The notes: a model not told the origin generated them from the letters alone. Positions 15,870 to 27,494 are shown, counted from the stretch's first letter. The stretch: 64,000 nt of DNA from Algoriphagus sp. (GCA_029945945.1 JAQSDM010000012.1:510112-574111); one strand, 5' to 3'. Numbers and translations: made by a program.

Positions 15870-16505
15870 ATGAAAAAAACCTCTTTCCTCTTCCTCTTCA
15901 CGCTGATCAGCGTATTCACATTTGCCCAAAACCCTGTCAAAATCGCCTGTGTCGGAAATAGCATTACGCAAGGTCCAGGCAGAGATAATCCGGATAGCTA
16001 TCCCGGCCAACTCCAGTCAATGCTTGGCGATGCTTATCAGGTCACAAACTTTGGCGTGAGCGGAAGAACACTCCTCAGAAAAGGCGATTTCCCCTATTGG
16101 AATGAGCCGCAGTTTCAGCAAGTGAAGGATTTTGGTGCGGATATTCTGGTGATTATGCTGGGAACAAACGATTCAAAACCTCAAAACTGGGCGCATAAAG
16201 CTGATTTCAGACAGGACTACCTGGACATGATCGCCGAATTCAAAAAAACCATGCCTGTCGATGGGAAAGTTTACCTCGTCATTCCTGTGCCTGTCACCAA
16301 GGATAGCTTTGGAATTACCGCTTCAGTTATGGACAACGAGCTCCGTTTGATGCTGATCGACATCGCTCATGAAACCAACTCCGAACTGATTGATCTTTAT
16401 ACTCCCCTGATGACCCGCTCTGACTTATTCGCAGATGGCGTACATCCCAACAAAGAAGGCCTTGGAATCATGGCAAAGAATATCGCAAGGGCGATAAGGT
16501 TGTAA
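15870..16505 (+). CDS. Secreted SGNH/GDSL-type hydrolase
   Basis: The 211-residue protein has a signal peptide (MKKTSFLFLFTLISVFTFA). All SGNH blocks are present: VGNSIT with the nucleophile Ser at 31, the glycine block NFGVSG, GTND at 98-101, and DGVHPN with Asp 189 and His 192. Members deacetylate or de-esterify sugars and lipids in the periplasm or outside the cell. Its gene ends 5 bp before the end of the convergent giant helicase gene. Confidence 0.85.
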   Translation: MKKTSFLFLFTLISVFTFAQNPVKIACVGNSITQGPGRDNPDSYPGQLQSMLGDAYQVTNFGVSGRTLLRKGDFPYWNEPQFQQVKDFGADILVIMLGTNDSKPQNWAHKADFRQDYLDMIAEFKKTMPVDGKVYLVIPVPVTKDSFGITASVMDNELRLMLIDIAHETNSELIDLYTPLMTRSDLFADGVHPNKEGLGIMAKNIARAIRL

Positions 16506-16510
16506 TGAAA

Positions 16511-19500
16511 TTATTTCTTCATTAAATATCTTCCTTTCTCAAAATCTAAAATGCTTTGGTCTAAACAACCCTTTATTGCATTCTTAATAGCCAATTGAAC
16601 ATTAGATCCCGTTCTTGCAAATCCAAACTCCTTAGCCGTTTCCCTGATTAAATCTTCTTCAGGAAGACTTATTTGTTGCTGGATAATTGTAACCAAAGCA
16701 TTCATCACTTCTTTTACTGGTATTTCCTCTGCATTTCTCTTGCCACCATCCAGGGACTTGACTCTGTAATGGCTATATACCTCTTGTTTCTGATCTTGCT
16801 TCCATAAACACTTCTCACCGCCTGGCTCTAAAGTGAATGAAATTCCGGACTTACTTAGTAAATCATCAATTCTTGATTGAATTCGTCCGCCCATTCGTGA
16901 AATTCCCCATGAATCCAGCAGTCTTTTCGCCAGCAACGACTTAAGGATTGGAGCTTCTATTTCAACAACTTGTCGGATTTGTTCCAAAATTTTCTGTGTG
17001 TTCTCAAAAGCCAAGAATTCATCCGAACTGATAGTTACAGTTTTTTCTAATTTCGCCAAATGATAAAGGGATTGATCTTGAATTGGAGCATTCAAATCAT
17101 CATCAGGCTCAGATAGGGATGCTTTATGCGAATCTTCTTTTTGAGTTTCATTTTTTTCCAAGTCAAATCCAGCCTTTAAAATTGATAAATCAGACTTTCC
17201 AATCTTCAAATCTTCTAAAAGATCTAAAATTTTTCCACCTGCTTTTGTTTGAGATTCCCACCATTCCAAAGACCAAACCTTATGAATATTCCAACCGAGT
17301 AATCGAAGGACATTTTGTTGCACTAAAATCCTATCAATTGAACTTTTAGAGCTTTCATGGGCCTTGGAGTCCAATAAAATTCCCAGTAAGTATTCCATCT
17401 TGGATTCAGGATTTACCACCGCCACATCTACCTTAAATCCTGATGCTCCAACAGAGACATCAACATCATATCCATTTGATCTTAAAAATTCTGCAATAGA
17501 TTGTGCTAAAGGGCCAGCTGAATCATTGGCAGATTTTATTGTTTTTACAGGCAAAGTGATCCTGCCTTTATCGGCAAAGACTAGAAAAGCTTTCAATCCG
17601 GCAACACCTGCTGCTTTTGACCTGCTTAGATCAATTTGATCAGCATGCAATGTTGAATAAATAATCATCTCATATCTGGCTCTTGAAACAGCCACATTTA
17701 AACGTCTCCATCCTCCATCCCTATTCAATGGTCCAAAATTTAAAGCAACATAACCTGATTCATCAGGTCCATAACATACCGAAAACAAAATCACATCTCT
17801 TTCATCACCTTGAACATTTTCCAAGTTTTTGATAAAATAAGGTTCCGAAAATTCCGCAGCAAGTTCCTCTAGCTTTGGATTATCACGGAACTTCTCCATT
17901 AATAAATCCTCAATAAGGGTCTGTTGGACTGAACTAAAAGTGACTACACCCACACTCTTACGGTCTTCCTTTGGAGCTTTAATTCTTGAAACTAATTCAT
18001 CTACTATTTGAACAGCTTCGGCCTTATTTTGCCTTGTTTTTCCCCGATCATACACTCCTTTAACTGAAACAAATTTTACCCTTGAAGCCAGATCATCCGG
18101 AGATGGAAATGTAAAAAGAGAGTTTTCATAAAACTTTGCATTGCTAAAGGCAATTAAGCTTTCATGCTTGGATCGATAATGCCATTTTAACTGCTTTGAA
18201 GGAACACTAAGAGCTTCGCAATCATCAAGAATACTTTCCAAATCTTCATTCTGATCCTCTTCATCAAAATGAATAGAGGAGAAGAAGTTTGTTGGCGGCA
18301 TTTGTTTGGGATCACCAACAATAATCAATTGCTTTCCTCTTGCGATAGCACCAACAGCCTCACAAGTTGGCATTTGAGAAGCTTCATCAAAAATAACCAA
18401 GTCAAAAGGCGGTTGATGGATATCTACGTATTGAGCTACTGAAATAGGGCTCATCAACATGCATGGACTGATTCGAGGAAGAAGATTAGGAATCTGTTTG
18501 AATAACTGCCGGATACTTTGACCTCGACCGTTACTTTTAATTGCTCTTTGTAGAATTCCTGTTTCCGAATTACCAGAGTTCTCTTTGCTAAAATCAGGCA
18601 TACCTGATGCAAGTTTGGCAAATAAAACTTCTTTCGTCAATTCAGCAAATTTTTTGTTTAGCTTTTTAAACTCCTCAATTCTGGATTCGAATGCCTCACC
18701 GGAAAATATTGATAACTCAGGATGCTCGTCCAAAATTCTAACTGCCATTCCCCGGTAAGTACTTTTTAGAATTGTTCTTTTTAATAAATTAGGATTAAAC
18801 TCCAAAGATTCCATCTTGACAATTGCTTCATCAAGAAAATATTTATTAGCCTCCTCTTTGATTATAATCCATGCATGCCATTCTTTTAAAAGATCGAGGC
18901 TCTCTTTCCATAAACTTGCTTTTTTAAAACCTATTTCTTCCTCAGAATCAATCCCAAAAGGAATTTGAACTCCCAAGTATTGGCTTAGTCTTTGGGTAGT
19001 TGAATTGTCTTTTCCTTTTTGCTCTAAAAGATTGCTGGAGAGAAGAATAAGGTTTTTATTTGTCTTTGATTGAATATTTACCCTGCTGCGAATTTTTGCA
19101 GAGCTTCCTACTGAGCCAGATATAAGTTGAATCTGTCTATCTAGTGTTAATAGAATATCCAATCCATTTTTCAGGTTTTGCCAATCTGCCTTGTATTCGG
19201 TAATATGACCTGTTAAGAATTTTTCTAATATGGCTTTTTTAGATTCAAGTACTTTTCTTTTTCCCTGATAGTCTTTGATTTTCTCAAGAAGGTAAACTAT
19301 TTGACCATCTTCAATCTTAATTCCATTGGAATAGGATTGTAAAAAGATTCTGATTTTCCTAAACCCAAAGAATCTCGGCAGAAACCATTCCTGACTTTTT
19401 ATTTTCCAAGTTCTAAGTAACCCTTCAGCCTCAATATTTAAAATCGCTGGCTCAAATTCTTTCATCAACTCCTGATTGAGTAATTGATTTTCAAATCCAA

Positions 19501-22348
19501 TCTCCAACAAAGGCATTAATTCTATTGCTAATTCTTCCAGATTCTCTGCTTCAAAAAGCGGATCTGGTAAATCGGGTATCCGAACAATTGCTTGAGCTAT
19601 TTCCTCCAGTAGGAATCTCTCATTTAAACCAAAAGAATTCTTTAAGTCTAAGTATTCCCCGAACTGCAAAAATAAACTGAAATAGGCTTTCCTATCATTC
19701 AAAAACTCAGTGATTAAATCACTTAACTCAAATTTGGTGTTTTGAGAATAGCCTTTCAATTTTACTCCAAATAATGGATGATTTTTTCCTGGACCTCCAG
19801 TGATCAATGCAACTTTTTCAAGCTGTAAAACAAAATCTTCAAATTCAGAAAATTTATCTTTCGATAACTGGTCAAGCAACTCAGTTTTTACGGTGAAGTG
19901 AGTTGGAATCTTTTCAAGTTGAGTGTAATTCGAAAGGAGTTCAAAAAGTGAAAACCCATGATATTCTTCCTGGTGAAGTTTTTGGTAAACCACATCAATT
20001 TGACCTTTGATTGAATTGATTCGATTGGATTCGAGCTCAAATTGATCTGGTGTTTTTTTTCGGATGACTTCTGTAGACTTTTTTAATTGAGCCAAAACCT
20101 CCGCTTTTCGAGCTTTATTAGAGTGCAATTCAAGACAAAAAGGATCAAGTCCTATATTTTGTAATCTGCTATGGACAACAGAAAGTGCAGCCATTTTTTC
20201 GGCGACAAACAATACCCGTTTTCCTCTGTAAAGTGCATTAGCAATAATATTGGTGATCGTCTGGGACTTACCAGTACCCGGTGGGCCATGCAAAATGAAA
20301 CTGTCTCCTTCAACAGATGCACATACCGCTTCTAGTTGGGATGAGTCGGCATCAATAGGCAGGAGAATATCAGATGGCTTATAGTGAATGTCCAAATTCT
20401 CCAGATCTAGGACTTTCATTGGAGATTTTAATTTACCTTCCAAAAGTCCTTCAACTATCGGACTTTTTTTCAGCTGATCAGTGTGTGTATGGATGTCATT
20501 CCAAAGAATAAACTTGTTGAAAGAGAATGTTCCAAGAAAGAATTGCTCTTCTACGTCCCACCTTGCCAGATTCATTACGGCTTGTCTTAAATTATTGAAT
20601 ACCGTTTTGACATCTACACCAGAGGAGTCTGTGGGCAAAGGATCTAAACCTGAAATACTCAATTGAAAATCCTGTCTGAGTTTTTCAAGAAGCGTAATAT
20701 TCATAACAGTTTCTTCTTCTCTGCCTCGAATAACAAAACCGACTTTCACAGATTTCCTTATTAATTCTACAGGTATCAATAAGATAGGAGCATATCTGGG
20801 CTTTTCACTTCTAGGACTTTCATACCATTTTAACAGGCCAATTGCTAAATAAAGGGTGTTGGCGCCATTTTCCTCCATTGCCTGTCTGGCATTACGATAG
20901 AGGAACGTAAGTCTGGAATTCAGCTCTTCCTCTGTTAAATAAACCCTCAATCTTTTTTGCCCAAACTCTTTTTGGACAAGATCTGCCAAAGGTGAATTGG
21001 ATAAATAAGCTTGGTACAATCCTTCATCCCGAAGCGTATTTTCCCAATCTTTAGGCTTATGCAAAATCTGGAATTCTGCACCATCCGAAAGTGAATCTTC
21101 TAATTCTCCAACTGGGACATCAATAAATTGGACAGAAGATTTCGATAACCTGAGATTCAAGAGATTATTTCTCAAACTCAAATCAAGGAGTTTCCTCTCC
21201 CAAAGATTTTGCTTTCCCGATTGAATTTTATTCTCAAATTCGAGTTTGGGACCTGTCTGAATTTCATTCGGAGCTCGGGACCCCTCCATTTTTGTTTTGA
21301 ATGATTCATCCTCTGTCATCTCGATTTCTCCCAGGTTATATTTTCTTAGTGGCAAAGGATATACACTTGAAAACCTGCTTCGCTTTACATCAATAAAAAA
21401 ATTGAATTTCTTCAAATCCATAAAATACTCATTGGTTCTTTCAACTGCTGAATCAAATGAGCCAGCTTTTCCCTCATTCAGGCAAGTCGCTTCTAATAAA
21501 AGGATTTCGTGAATTCCTGAAACTCTTCTTTTTGTCAATAAGGAGGCATCATCATTAACTGCATCCGGAAACGTATCGTCAACTAACCATGCTCCTACAA
21601 AAGCATGCCCTTCAATGAGAACAAGTATTGGGTGTAATCCCACACTTTCTAAAACTGAAGCATACAGCAAAGACATATCCAAGCAATTCCCAATTCTGCC
21701 CGACAATACAGCGTCAGGTAGCCTAAGACGTTGACCCATCTTTCCAAAACTGGCAGGAACTGAATTATAGGTAATATTTAAATTTTTTATGGCAGCAAAA
21801 ATTGCCGCCATCTGTGTCTTGACTCTATTGGGATTCTTTGATTGATATTCATCAAAAGAAGATGAATCAGACCACTCTTTGAGGTAATTGGAAGCTGATT
21901 TGACAACAGTAGTTAATTCGGGGATATTGGGTAATACAAAAGCTGCTAACATTTCTGGAATTACCGAGCTTCCAAGCCATTGGTCAAAAGTAAAAAGTTC
22001 GACATCAAATTGCCTTACAAATAAGGTTTGTCCATCAGAGATGAGGGATAGTTTCCAAAAGCCTCTCATCCTTTCGGTCAAACTTCCAAAAAATTTCCCG
22101 TTTAGCCTTATAAGTAATTCTGTCAATTCAACTTGGACTCCAGGGAGTAGTGAATCTATTTCAGAAATATAAGCTTCCCCAAAATCATCTGAGGGATCAA
22201 TTCTGATTTCAAGATTTTTCACTTCTTCTGATGATGAGTTCGTTAGCTGAACCCTCCTTATTACAGGAACATGATTTTGATAAAGCACATAGCTCAATCC
22301 TGGTAGAAAATCAAATTCAACATCAATTGTCTTGTCTGAAGTAATCAT
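16511..22348 (-). CDS. Giant DUF4011/helicase/nuclease-like/DUF3320 protein with transglutaminase-like N-terminus (defence candidate)
   Basis: The 1945-residue protein has these parts in order. A beta-rich domain covers about 1-110. A transglutaminase-like region has RIGNCLDMS at about 215-224, EGHAFVGAWL at about 245-254 and a nearby Asp, giving a possible Cys-His-Asp triad. DUF4011 starts at about 378 (LWERKLLDLSLRNNLLNL). A superfamily 1 Upf1-type helicase has Walker A GPPGTGKSQ near 687, Walker B VIFDEASQMP near 1317, VQGDERDVI near 1510 and NVAVSRAR near 1549. A Vsr/MTES_1575-like nuclease fold follows at about 1634-1695, then DUF3320 (about 1790-1930). DUF4011-helicase-Vsr proteins include the Hhe antiviral protein as I recall it. 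Here the gene stands alone between housekeeping genes. The antiviral role is inferred. Confidence 0.8.
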   Translation of the reverse strand: MITSDKTIDVEFDFLPGLSYVLYQNHVPVIRRVQLTNSSSEEVKNLEIRIDPSDDFGEAYISEIDSLLPGVQVELTELLIRLNGKFFGSLTERMRGFWKLSLISDGQTLFVRQFDVELFTFDQWLGSSVIPEMLAAFVLPNIPELTTVVKSASNYLKEWSDSSSFDEYQSKNPNRVKTQMAAIFAAIKNLNITYNSVPASFGKMGQRLRLPDAVLSGRIGNCLDMSLLYASVLESVGLHPILVLIEGHAFVGAWLVDDTFPDAVNDDASLLTKRRVSGIHEILLLEATCLNEGKAGSFDSAVERTNEYFMDLKKFNFFIDVKRSRFSSVYPLPLRKYNLGEIEMTEDESFKTKMEGSRAPNEIQTGPKLEFENKIQSGKQNLWERKLLDLSLRNNLLNLRLSKSSVQFIDVPVGELEDSLSDGAEFQILHKPKDWENTLRDEGLYQAYLSNSPLADLVQKEFGQKRLRVYLTEEELNSRLTFLYRNARQAMEENGANTLYLAIGLLKWYESPRSEKPRYAPILLIPVELIRKSVKVGFVIRGREEETVMNITLLEKLRQDFQLSISGLDPLPTDSSGVDVKTVFNNLRQAVMNLARWDVEEQFFLGTFSFNKFILWNDIHTHTDQLKKSPIVEGLLEGKLKSPMKVLDLENLDIHYKPSDILLPIDADSSQLEAVCASVEGDSFILHGPPGTGKSQTITNIIANALYRGKRVLFVAEKMAALSVVHSRLQNIGLDPFCLELHSNKARKAEVLAQLKKSTEVIRKKTPDQFELESNRINSIKGQIDVVYQKLHQEEYHGFSLFELLSNYTQLEKIPTHFTVKTELLDQLSKDKFSEFEDFVLQLEKVALITGGPGKNHPLFGVKLKGYSQNTKFELSDLITEFLNDRKAYFSLFLQFGEYLDLKNSFGLNERFLLEEIAQAIVRIPDLPDPLFEAENLEELAIELMPLLEIGFENQLLNQELMKEFEPAILNIEAEGLLRTWKIKSQEWFLPRFFGFRKIRIFLQSYSNGIKIEDGQIVYLLEKIKDYQGKRKVLESKKAILEKFLTGHITEYKADWQNLKNGLDILLTLDRQIQLISGSVGSSAKIRSRVNIQSKTNKNLILLSSNLLEQKGKDNSTTQRLSQYLGVQIPFGIDSEEEIGFKKASLWKESLDLLKEWHAWIIIKEEANKYFLDEAIVKMESLEFNPNLLKRTILKSTYRGMAVRILDEHPELSIFSGEAFESRIEEFKKLNKKFAELTKEVLFAKLASGMPDFSKENSGNSETGILQRAIKSNGRGQSIRQLFKQIPNLLPRISPCMLMSPISVAQYVDIHQPPFDLVIFDEASQMPTCEAVGAIARGKQLIIVGDPKQMPPTNFFSSIHFDEEDQNEDLESILDDCEALSVPSKQLKWHYRSKHESLIAFSNAKFYENSLFTFPSPDDLASRVKFVSVKGVYDRGKTRQNKAEAVQIVDELVSRIKAPKEDRKSVGVVTFSSVQQTLIEDLLMEKFRDNPKLEELAAEFSEPYFIKNLENVQGDERDVILFSVCYGPDESGYVALNFGPLNRDGGWRRLNVAVSRARYEMIIYSTLHADQIDLSRSKAAGVAGLKAFLVFADKGRITLPVKTIKSANDSAGPLAQSIAEFLRSNGYDVDVSVGASGFKVDVAVVNPESKMEYLLGILLDSKAHESSKSSIDRILVQQNVLRLLGWNIHKVWSLEWWESQTKAGGKILDLLEDLKIGKSDLSILKAGFDLEKNETQKEDSHKASLSEPDDDLNAPIQDQSLYHLAKLEKTVTISSDEFLAFENTQKILEQIRQVVEIEAPILKSLLAKRLLDSWGISRMGGRIQSRIDDLLSKSGISFTLEPGGEKCLWKQDQKQEVYSHYRVKSLDGGKRNAEEIPVKEVMNALVTIIQQQISLPEEDLIRETAKEFGFARTGSNVQLAIKNAIKGCLDQSILDFEKGRYLMKK

Positions 22349-22429
22349 AATGAAAAATGTTGAAAATTAAAGAATTAGGAAAATACAATAAATAACTACT
22401 GCTTCAAAAAAATATCCATTCCTGGAAAT

Positions 22430-22461
22430 AAAAAAAACCACAACCCTTGCGAGCTGTGGTT
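22430..22461 (-). terminator. Terminator at the end of the ATP synthase operon
   Basis: On the minus strand AACCACA (22461-22455) pairs with TGTGGTT (22442-22436), followed by a T-run. It lies beyond the atpG stop and isolates the operon from the downstream giant gene. Confidence 0.8.
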
Positions 22462-22483
22462 CTGAGTTTGGATCTATTGATTG

Positions 22484-23356
22484 TTATTTTCCTCCCAAGG
22501 CATTGGCACCGGAAACGATCTCGAGGATCTCGTTGGTGATGGCTGCCTGACGGGTTCTGTTGTACATTAATCGAAGTTCTTTCAAAAGTTCTCCGGCGTT
22601 GTCGGTTGCCTTATCCATCGCTGTCATTCGGGCACCGTGCTCGGAAGCATTGCTTTCCAGAATGGCTTTGTAGAATTGCACTCTAAGTGCTTTAGGAACC
22701 AATTCCTGAATGATAAATTCTCTAGATGGCTCTAGCAAATAATCTGTATCAGGAGCTTTTACTCCTTTGATCTCTTCACTTGCCATTGGCAAAAACTGCT
22801 CGGTACGAACTACCTGAGTAGCCACATTTTTGAATTCGTTGAATACCAAAACCACGTGATCGAATTCTCCTTTTACGAAAGCATTCATCGCATAATTGGC
22901 AGCATCACGAATTTTGTCGATTGACAAATCATGAAACAAGCCTTGGAATTCCTCAATCATCGGATACTTTGATTTCTTGAAGAACTCAAATGATTTCTTT
23001 CCAATCGGCATGATCGTAATCTCTGCACCGGCGAATTGTCCCGCGATAGCGGCACTTGTAGCTTTGATGACGTTGGTATTGAAAGCACCACAAAGACCTT
23101 TGTCAGAAGTGATCGCAATCAAAAGCACCTTCTTCATCTCACGCTTTTCGGCATAGATCAAATCTACATCTCCTTCGGATGCGGAAGAGACATTATTCAG
23201 AATGGCAGTCAGCTTCTTAGAAAATGGACGCATCATGATGATTTTGTCCTGAGCTCTTCTAAGCTTCGCCGCAGATACCATTTTCATAGCTTTGGTAATC
23301 TGCTGTGTGGAGACTACCGAAGTGATCCTTTGCTTTACTTCCTTAAGATTAGCCAT
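22484..23356 (-). CDS. atpG: F1 ATP synthase gamma subunit
   Basis: The 290-residue protein is full length. It begins with the family-typical KEVKQRITSVVSTQQITKAMKMVSAAKLRRAQ helix, here shortened in citation, and ends with a second conserved helix (MTAMDKATDNAGELLKEL, NRTRQAAITNEI). Gamma is the rotating shaft inside the alpha3-beta3 head. The beta and epsilon genes do not follow; in Bacteroidota they usually sit elsewhere as atpDC. A terminator-like hairpin precedes this gene. Confidence 0.97.
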   Translation of the reverse strand: MANLKEVKQRITSVVSTQQITKAMKMVSAAKLRRAQDKIIMMRPFSKKLTAILNNVSSASEGDVDLIYAEKREMKKVLLIAITSDKGLCGAFNTNVIKATSAAIAGQFAGAEITIMPIGKKSFEFFKKSKYPMIEEFQGLFHDLSIDKIRDAANYAMNAFVKGEFDHVVLVFNEFKNVATQVVRTEQFLPMASEEIKGVKAPDTDYLLEPSREFIIQELVPKALRVQFYKAILESNASEHGARMTAMDKATDNAGELLKELRLMYNRTRQAAITNEILEIVSGANALGGK

Positions 23357-23386
23357 CAGTGGTTGCTTTGTACTTCTATAAAAAAC

Positions 23387-23408
23387 CCGGGAGGGATAAG
23401 CCTCCCGG
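23387..23408 (-). terminator. Terminator-like hairpin between atpA and atpG
   Basis: On the minus strand CCGGGAGG and CCTCCCGG (8 bp, perfect) flank loop CTTATC. They are followed by G and six T, which looks like an intrinsic terminator inside the operon. It may reduce atpG transcription or protect the 3' end of atpA mRNA. Confidence 0.65.
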
Positions 23409-23420
23409 ACTTCAGTTCAA

Positions 23421-24998
23421 TTATTTCGCGTATTTAGGAGCAAGCTCAGCCGCCGCAGTAGCCAAAATCTTTCCGGCTGCGTCAATATCACCTTTCAGGA
23501 TCAACTGTAGCGCTTCAGGATAAGATGCTGCCAGCAAGATGTAGAATTCCTTCTCAAATGCTCTTGCTTTCTCAACAGGCACGTTGTCCATCAAACCTTT
23601 GGTAGAAGCATAAATGATTGCCACCTGATTTGCTACGGATACCGGTGCATACTGAGGCTGCTTTAGGATTTCCTGGTTTCTTCTACCTCTTTCGATCGTG
23701 CGCTTCGTAGTGGCATCGAGATCCGAACCGAATTTGGAAAATGCTTCCAATTCACGGAATTGAGCCTGATCCAATTTCAAAGTACCGGCTACTTTCTTCA
23801 TCGATTTGATCTGAGCGTTACCACCTACTCGGGATACGGAGATACCTACGTTGATCGCAGGACGGATACCAGAGTTAAAAAGGTTGGTCTCCAGGAAGAT
23901 CTGACCATCTGTAATCGAGATTACGTTTGTCGGGATATACGCAGAAACGTCACCAGCCTGAGTTTCGATGATCGGAAGTGCAGTCAAAGAACCACCACCC
24001 TTTACCAGATGCTTGATAGAATCCGGAAGATCGTTCATCTGACGAGCGATTGTGTCAGAGTTGTTGATCTTAGCGGCTCTTTCGAGAAGTCTTGAGTGAA
24101 GGTAAAATACGTCACCAGGATAAGCTTCACGTCCCGGAGGTCTTCTCAAAAGAAGAGAAACTTCACGGTATGCTACTGCTTGCTTGGAAAGGTCATCATA
24201 AACTACCAATGCCGGACGACCGGTATCCCGGAAAAATTCGCCGATCGCTGCACCTGTAAAAGGAGCAAAGAACTGCATCGGAGCAGGGTCAGAAGCCGGA
24301 GCAGCTACTACTACTGTGAAAGGAAGTGCGCCGCCTTTTTCCAAAGCTGCAACAATACCTGCTACAGTGGAAGCTTTCTGGCCTATGGCAACATAGATAC
24401 AGAAAACAGGCTCACCTCTGTCATAAAATTCTTTTTGGTTCAAAATGGCATCCAAAACCACAGCAGTCTTACCTGTCTGACGGTCACCGATTACCAATTC
24501 TCTTTGTCCTCTTCCGATTGGAATCATCGCATCAATTGACTTGATACCGGTTTGAAGAGGTTCGGTAACAGGTTGTCTGTAGATTACACCCGGTGCTTTC
24601 CGCTCCAAAGGCATTTCGTACAATTCTCCTGAGATCGGGCCTTTTCCGTCGATTGGGTTACCCAAAGTATCCACAACACGACCGAGCATTCCCTCGCCTA
24701 CCATGATGGCGGCAATTTTCTTGGTTCTCTTTACAGTATCACCTTCTTTGATTTCTTTAGAATCACCAAAGAGTACGGCTCCAACGTTGTCTTCTTCCAG
24801 GTTGAGAACCATTGCTTTCATGCCGTTGTCGAATTCCAACAACTCTCCGGCTTGTGCCTTAGAAAGTCCATAGATTCGAGCTACACCATCTCCAACTTGG
24901 AGAACTGTACCCACTTCTTCGAGTTCAGCTGCGGTTCTTGTGCCGGCGAGTTGCTCCCTCAAAATTGCCGATACTTCATCAGGTCTTACTTCTGCCAT
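23421..24998 (-). CDS. atpA: F1 ATP synthase alpha subunit
   Basis: The 525-residue protein has the Walker A loop GDRQTGKT and the alpha signature [14 protein letters not shown]. Both are diagnostic for AtpA, which forms the regulatory nucleotide sites of the F1 head. It starts 11 bp after atpH ends. Length and motifs are normal. Confidence 0.98.
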   Translation of the reverse strand: MAEVRPDEVSAILREQLAGTRTAAELEEVGTVLQVGDGVARIYGLSKAQAGELLEFDNGMKAMVLNLEEDNVGAVLFGDSKEIKEGDTVKRTKKIAAIMVGEGMLGRVVDTLGNPIDGKGPISGELYEMPLERKAPGVIYRQPVTEPLQTGIKSIDAMIPIGRGQRELVIGDRQTGKTAVVLDAILNQKEFYDRGEPVFCIYVAIGQKASTVAGIVAALEKGGALPFTVVVAAPASDPAPMQFFAPFTGAAIGEFFRDTGRPALVVYDDLSKQAVAYREVSLLLRRPPGREAYPGDVFYLHSRLLERAAKINNSDTIARQMNDLPDSIKHLVKGGGSLTALPIIETQAGDVSAYIPTNVISITDGQIFLETNLFNSGIRPAINVGISVSRVGGNAQIKSMKKVAGTLKLDQAQFRELEAFSKFGSDLDATTKRTIERGRRNQEILKQPQYAPVSVANQVAIIYASTKGLMDNVPVEKARAFEKEFYILLAASYPEALQLILKGDIDAAGKILATAAAELAPKYAK

Positions 24999-25009
24999 GA
25001 TCTATATGA

Positions 25010-25585
25010 TTAATGCTTTTTGAATAATTTACTTTCGTACTGGTTTTGGCTAAACTGAGTTTTAAGAATTCTCAGTTTGGTGCTCAAAGACTCGTCAAGT
25101 TGACGGTCATTGACTCTCAAAATAAATCCACCGATCAATTCTGTGTTGATTTTTTCAACCAACTGCACGGTTTCCAAACCGGTGATTTCCTTCACTATCG
25201 TGATGAATTCTGCTTTTTGATCTTCTGTGATCTTAGTAGCAGTAGTCACCTCGGCAACCTGTATATTTTTATAGAGATTGTACTGAGCTTGAAATTCTCT
25301 AGCAATGTCAGCCAACACATTTTCCCTGTTCTTTCGGCAGATGATCTCAAAGAAAGACATAGTAGATTTTGTGGCTCCTCGTTTTGCATAAAGTGCCTTC
25401 AACACTTTCAGCTTTTTGTCAGAAGGGATGATGGGATTACGCATCGCCAACTCCAAGTCTCTGTTTGACCTGGCCAAAGTGGCCAAGTGAAGGAAATCCT
25501 GATACACCTCTTCCAACTCACCTCTTTCGATGGCAAGTTCCATCAGAGATTTGGCATAAGCATATGCTACTCTATGATTTGACAT
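25010..25585 (-). CDS. atpH: F1 ATP synthase delta subunit
   Basis: The 191-residue protein begins with RVAYAYAKSLMELA, the usual OSCP/delta N-terminus. It ends with the conserved LIGGFILRVNDRQLDESLSTKLRIL region. Delta joins the F1 head to the peripheral b-stalk. It lies between atpF (9-bp gap) and atpA. Confidence 0.96.
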   Translation of the reverse strand: MSNHRVAYAYAKSLMELAIERGELEEVYQDFLHLATLARSNRDLELAMRNPIIPSDKKLKVLKALYAKRGATKSTMSFFEIICRKNRENVLADIAREFQAQYNLYKNIQVAEVTTATKITEDQKAEFITIVKEITGLETVQLVEKINTELIGGFILRVNDRQLDESLSTKLRILKTQFSQNQYESKLFKKH

Positions 25586-25594
25586 GGAGGTGGA

Positions 25595-26089
25595 TTAGTT
25601 AATATTAGCTTCCTTGATGAACTGATCCACAAGCTCTTTCTGAGCTTTGTCATCAGACAATGTCTTTCTGAGCAATTTCTCTGTTACTTCGAGAGTCAGG
25701 ATTGCTACCTGATTTTTCACTTCAGTCAAAGCAGCTTTCTTTTCAGTTTCGATTACAGCTTTCGCGTTTGCGATCATCTGAGCACCTGCTTTCCCTGATT
25801 CTAATTTTGCATCCTCGATCATCTTCAAAGAAGCTTCGTGTGCTTTCTTCAGGATGTTATCTCTTTCCAATCTTGCTTCAGCGAGTAATTTCTCGTTTTC
25901 AGTTTTCAGATTAGCCATTTCATTTCTGGCAGTTTCAGCTGCTTTCAAAGCATTTTCGATGCTGCTTTCTCTCTCATCCAAAGCTGCAAGCATGGGCTTC
26001 CAGGCAAACTTGATAAGAATGAAAAGAAGGCCTAAAAAGCCAAACAGCTGCCAAAATATAAGACCGGTACCTGGTGTTATTAAATCCAT
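25595..26089 (-). CDS. atpF: F0 ATP synthase b subunit
   Basis: The 164-residue protein has one N-terminal membrane span (LIFWQLFGFLGLLFILIKFAW) and a long charged helix, the b-stalk dimer. The ATG at 26089 is chosen because MDLITPGTGLIFW is the normal Bacteroidota start. An upstream ATG at 26152 would add a 21-residue hydrophobic leader made from the intergenic region. Confidence 0.95.
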   Translation of the reverse strand: MDLITPGTGLIFWQLFGFLGLLFILIKFAWKPMLAALDERESSIENALKAAETARNEMANLKTENEKLLAEARLERDNILKKAHEASLKMIEDAKLESGKAGAQMIANAKAVIETEKKAALTEVKNQVAILTLEVTEKLLRKTLSDDKAQKELVDQFIKEANIN

Positions 26090-26169
26090 GGAGGTATATT
26101 TTATTTCAAATTGTTCAATAAAAAGAAAGAAAAGGGAAAGGCCTATCGCCAATCCCTTTCCAATTTTTG

Positions 26170-27494
<1,325 letters not shown>

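Noticed and set aside
16511..22348. Horizontal transfer of the giant helicase gene based on A+T content
   Set aside because: Sampled lines are A+T-rich, but so are samples of uvrC; no tRNA, integrase or direct repeats flank the gene.
24096..24539. 147-codon frame antisense to atpA
   Set aside because: Cysteine- and arginine-rich shadow of the highly conserved atpA coding strand.
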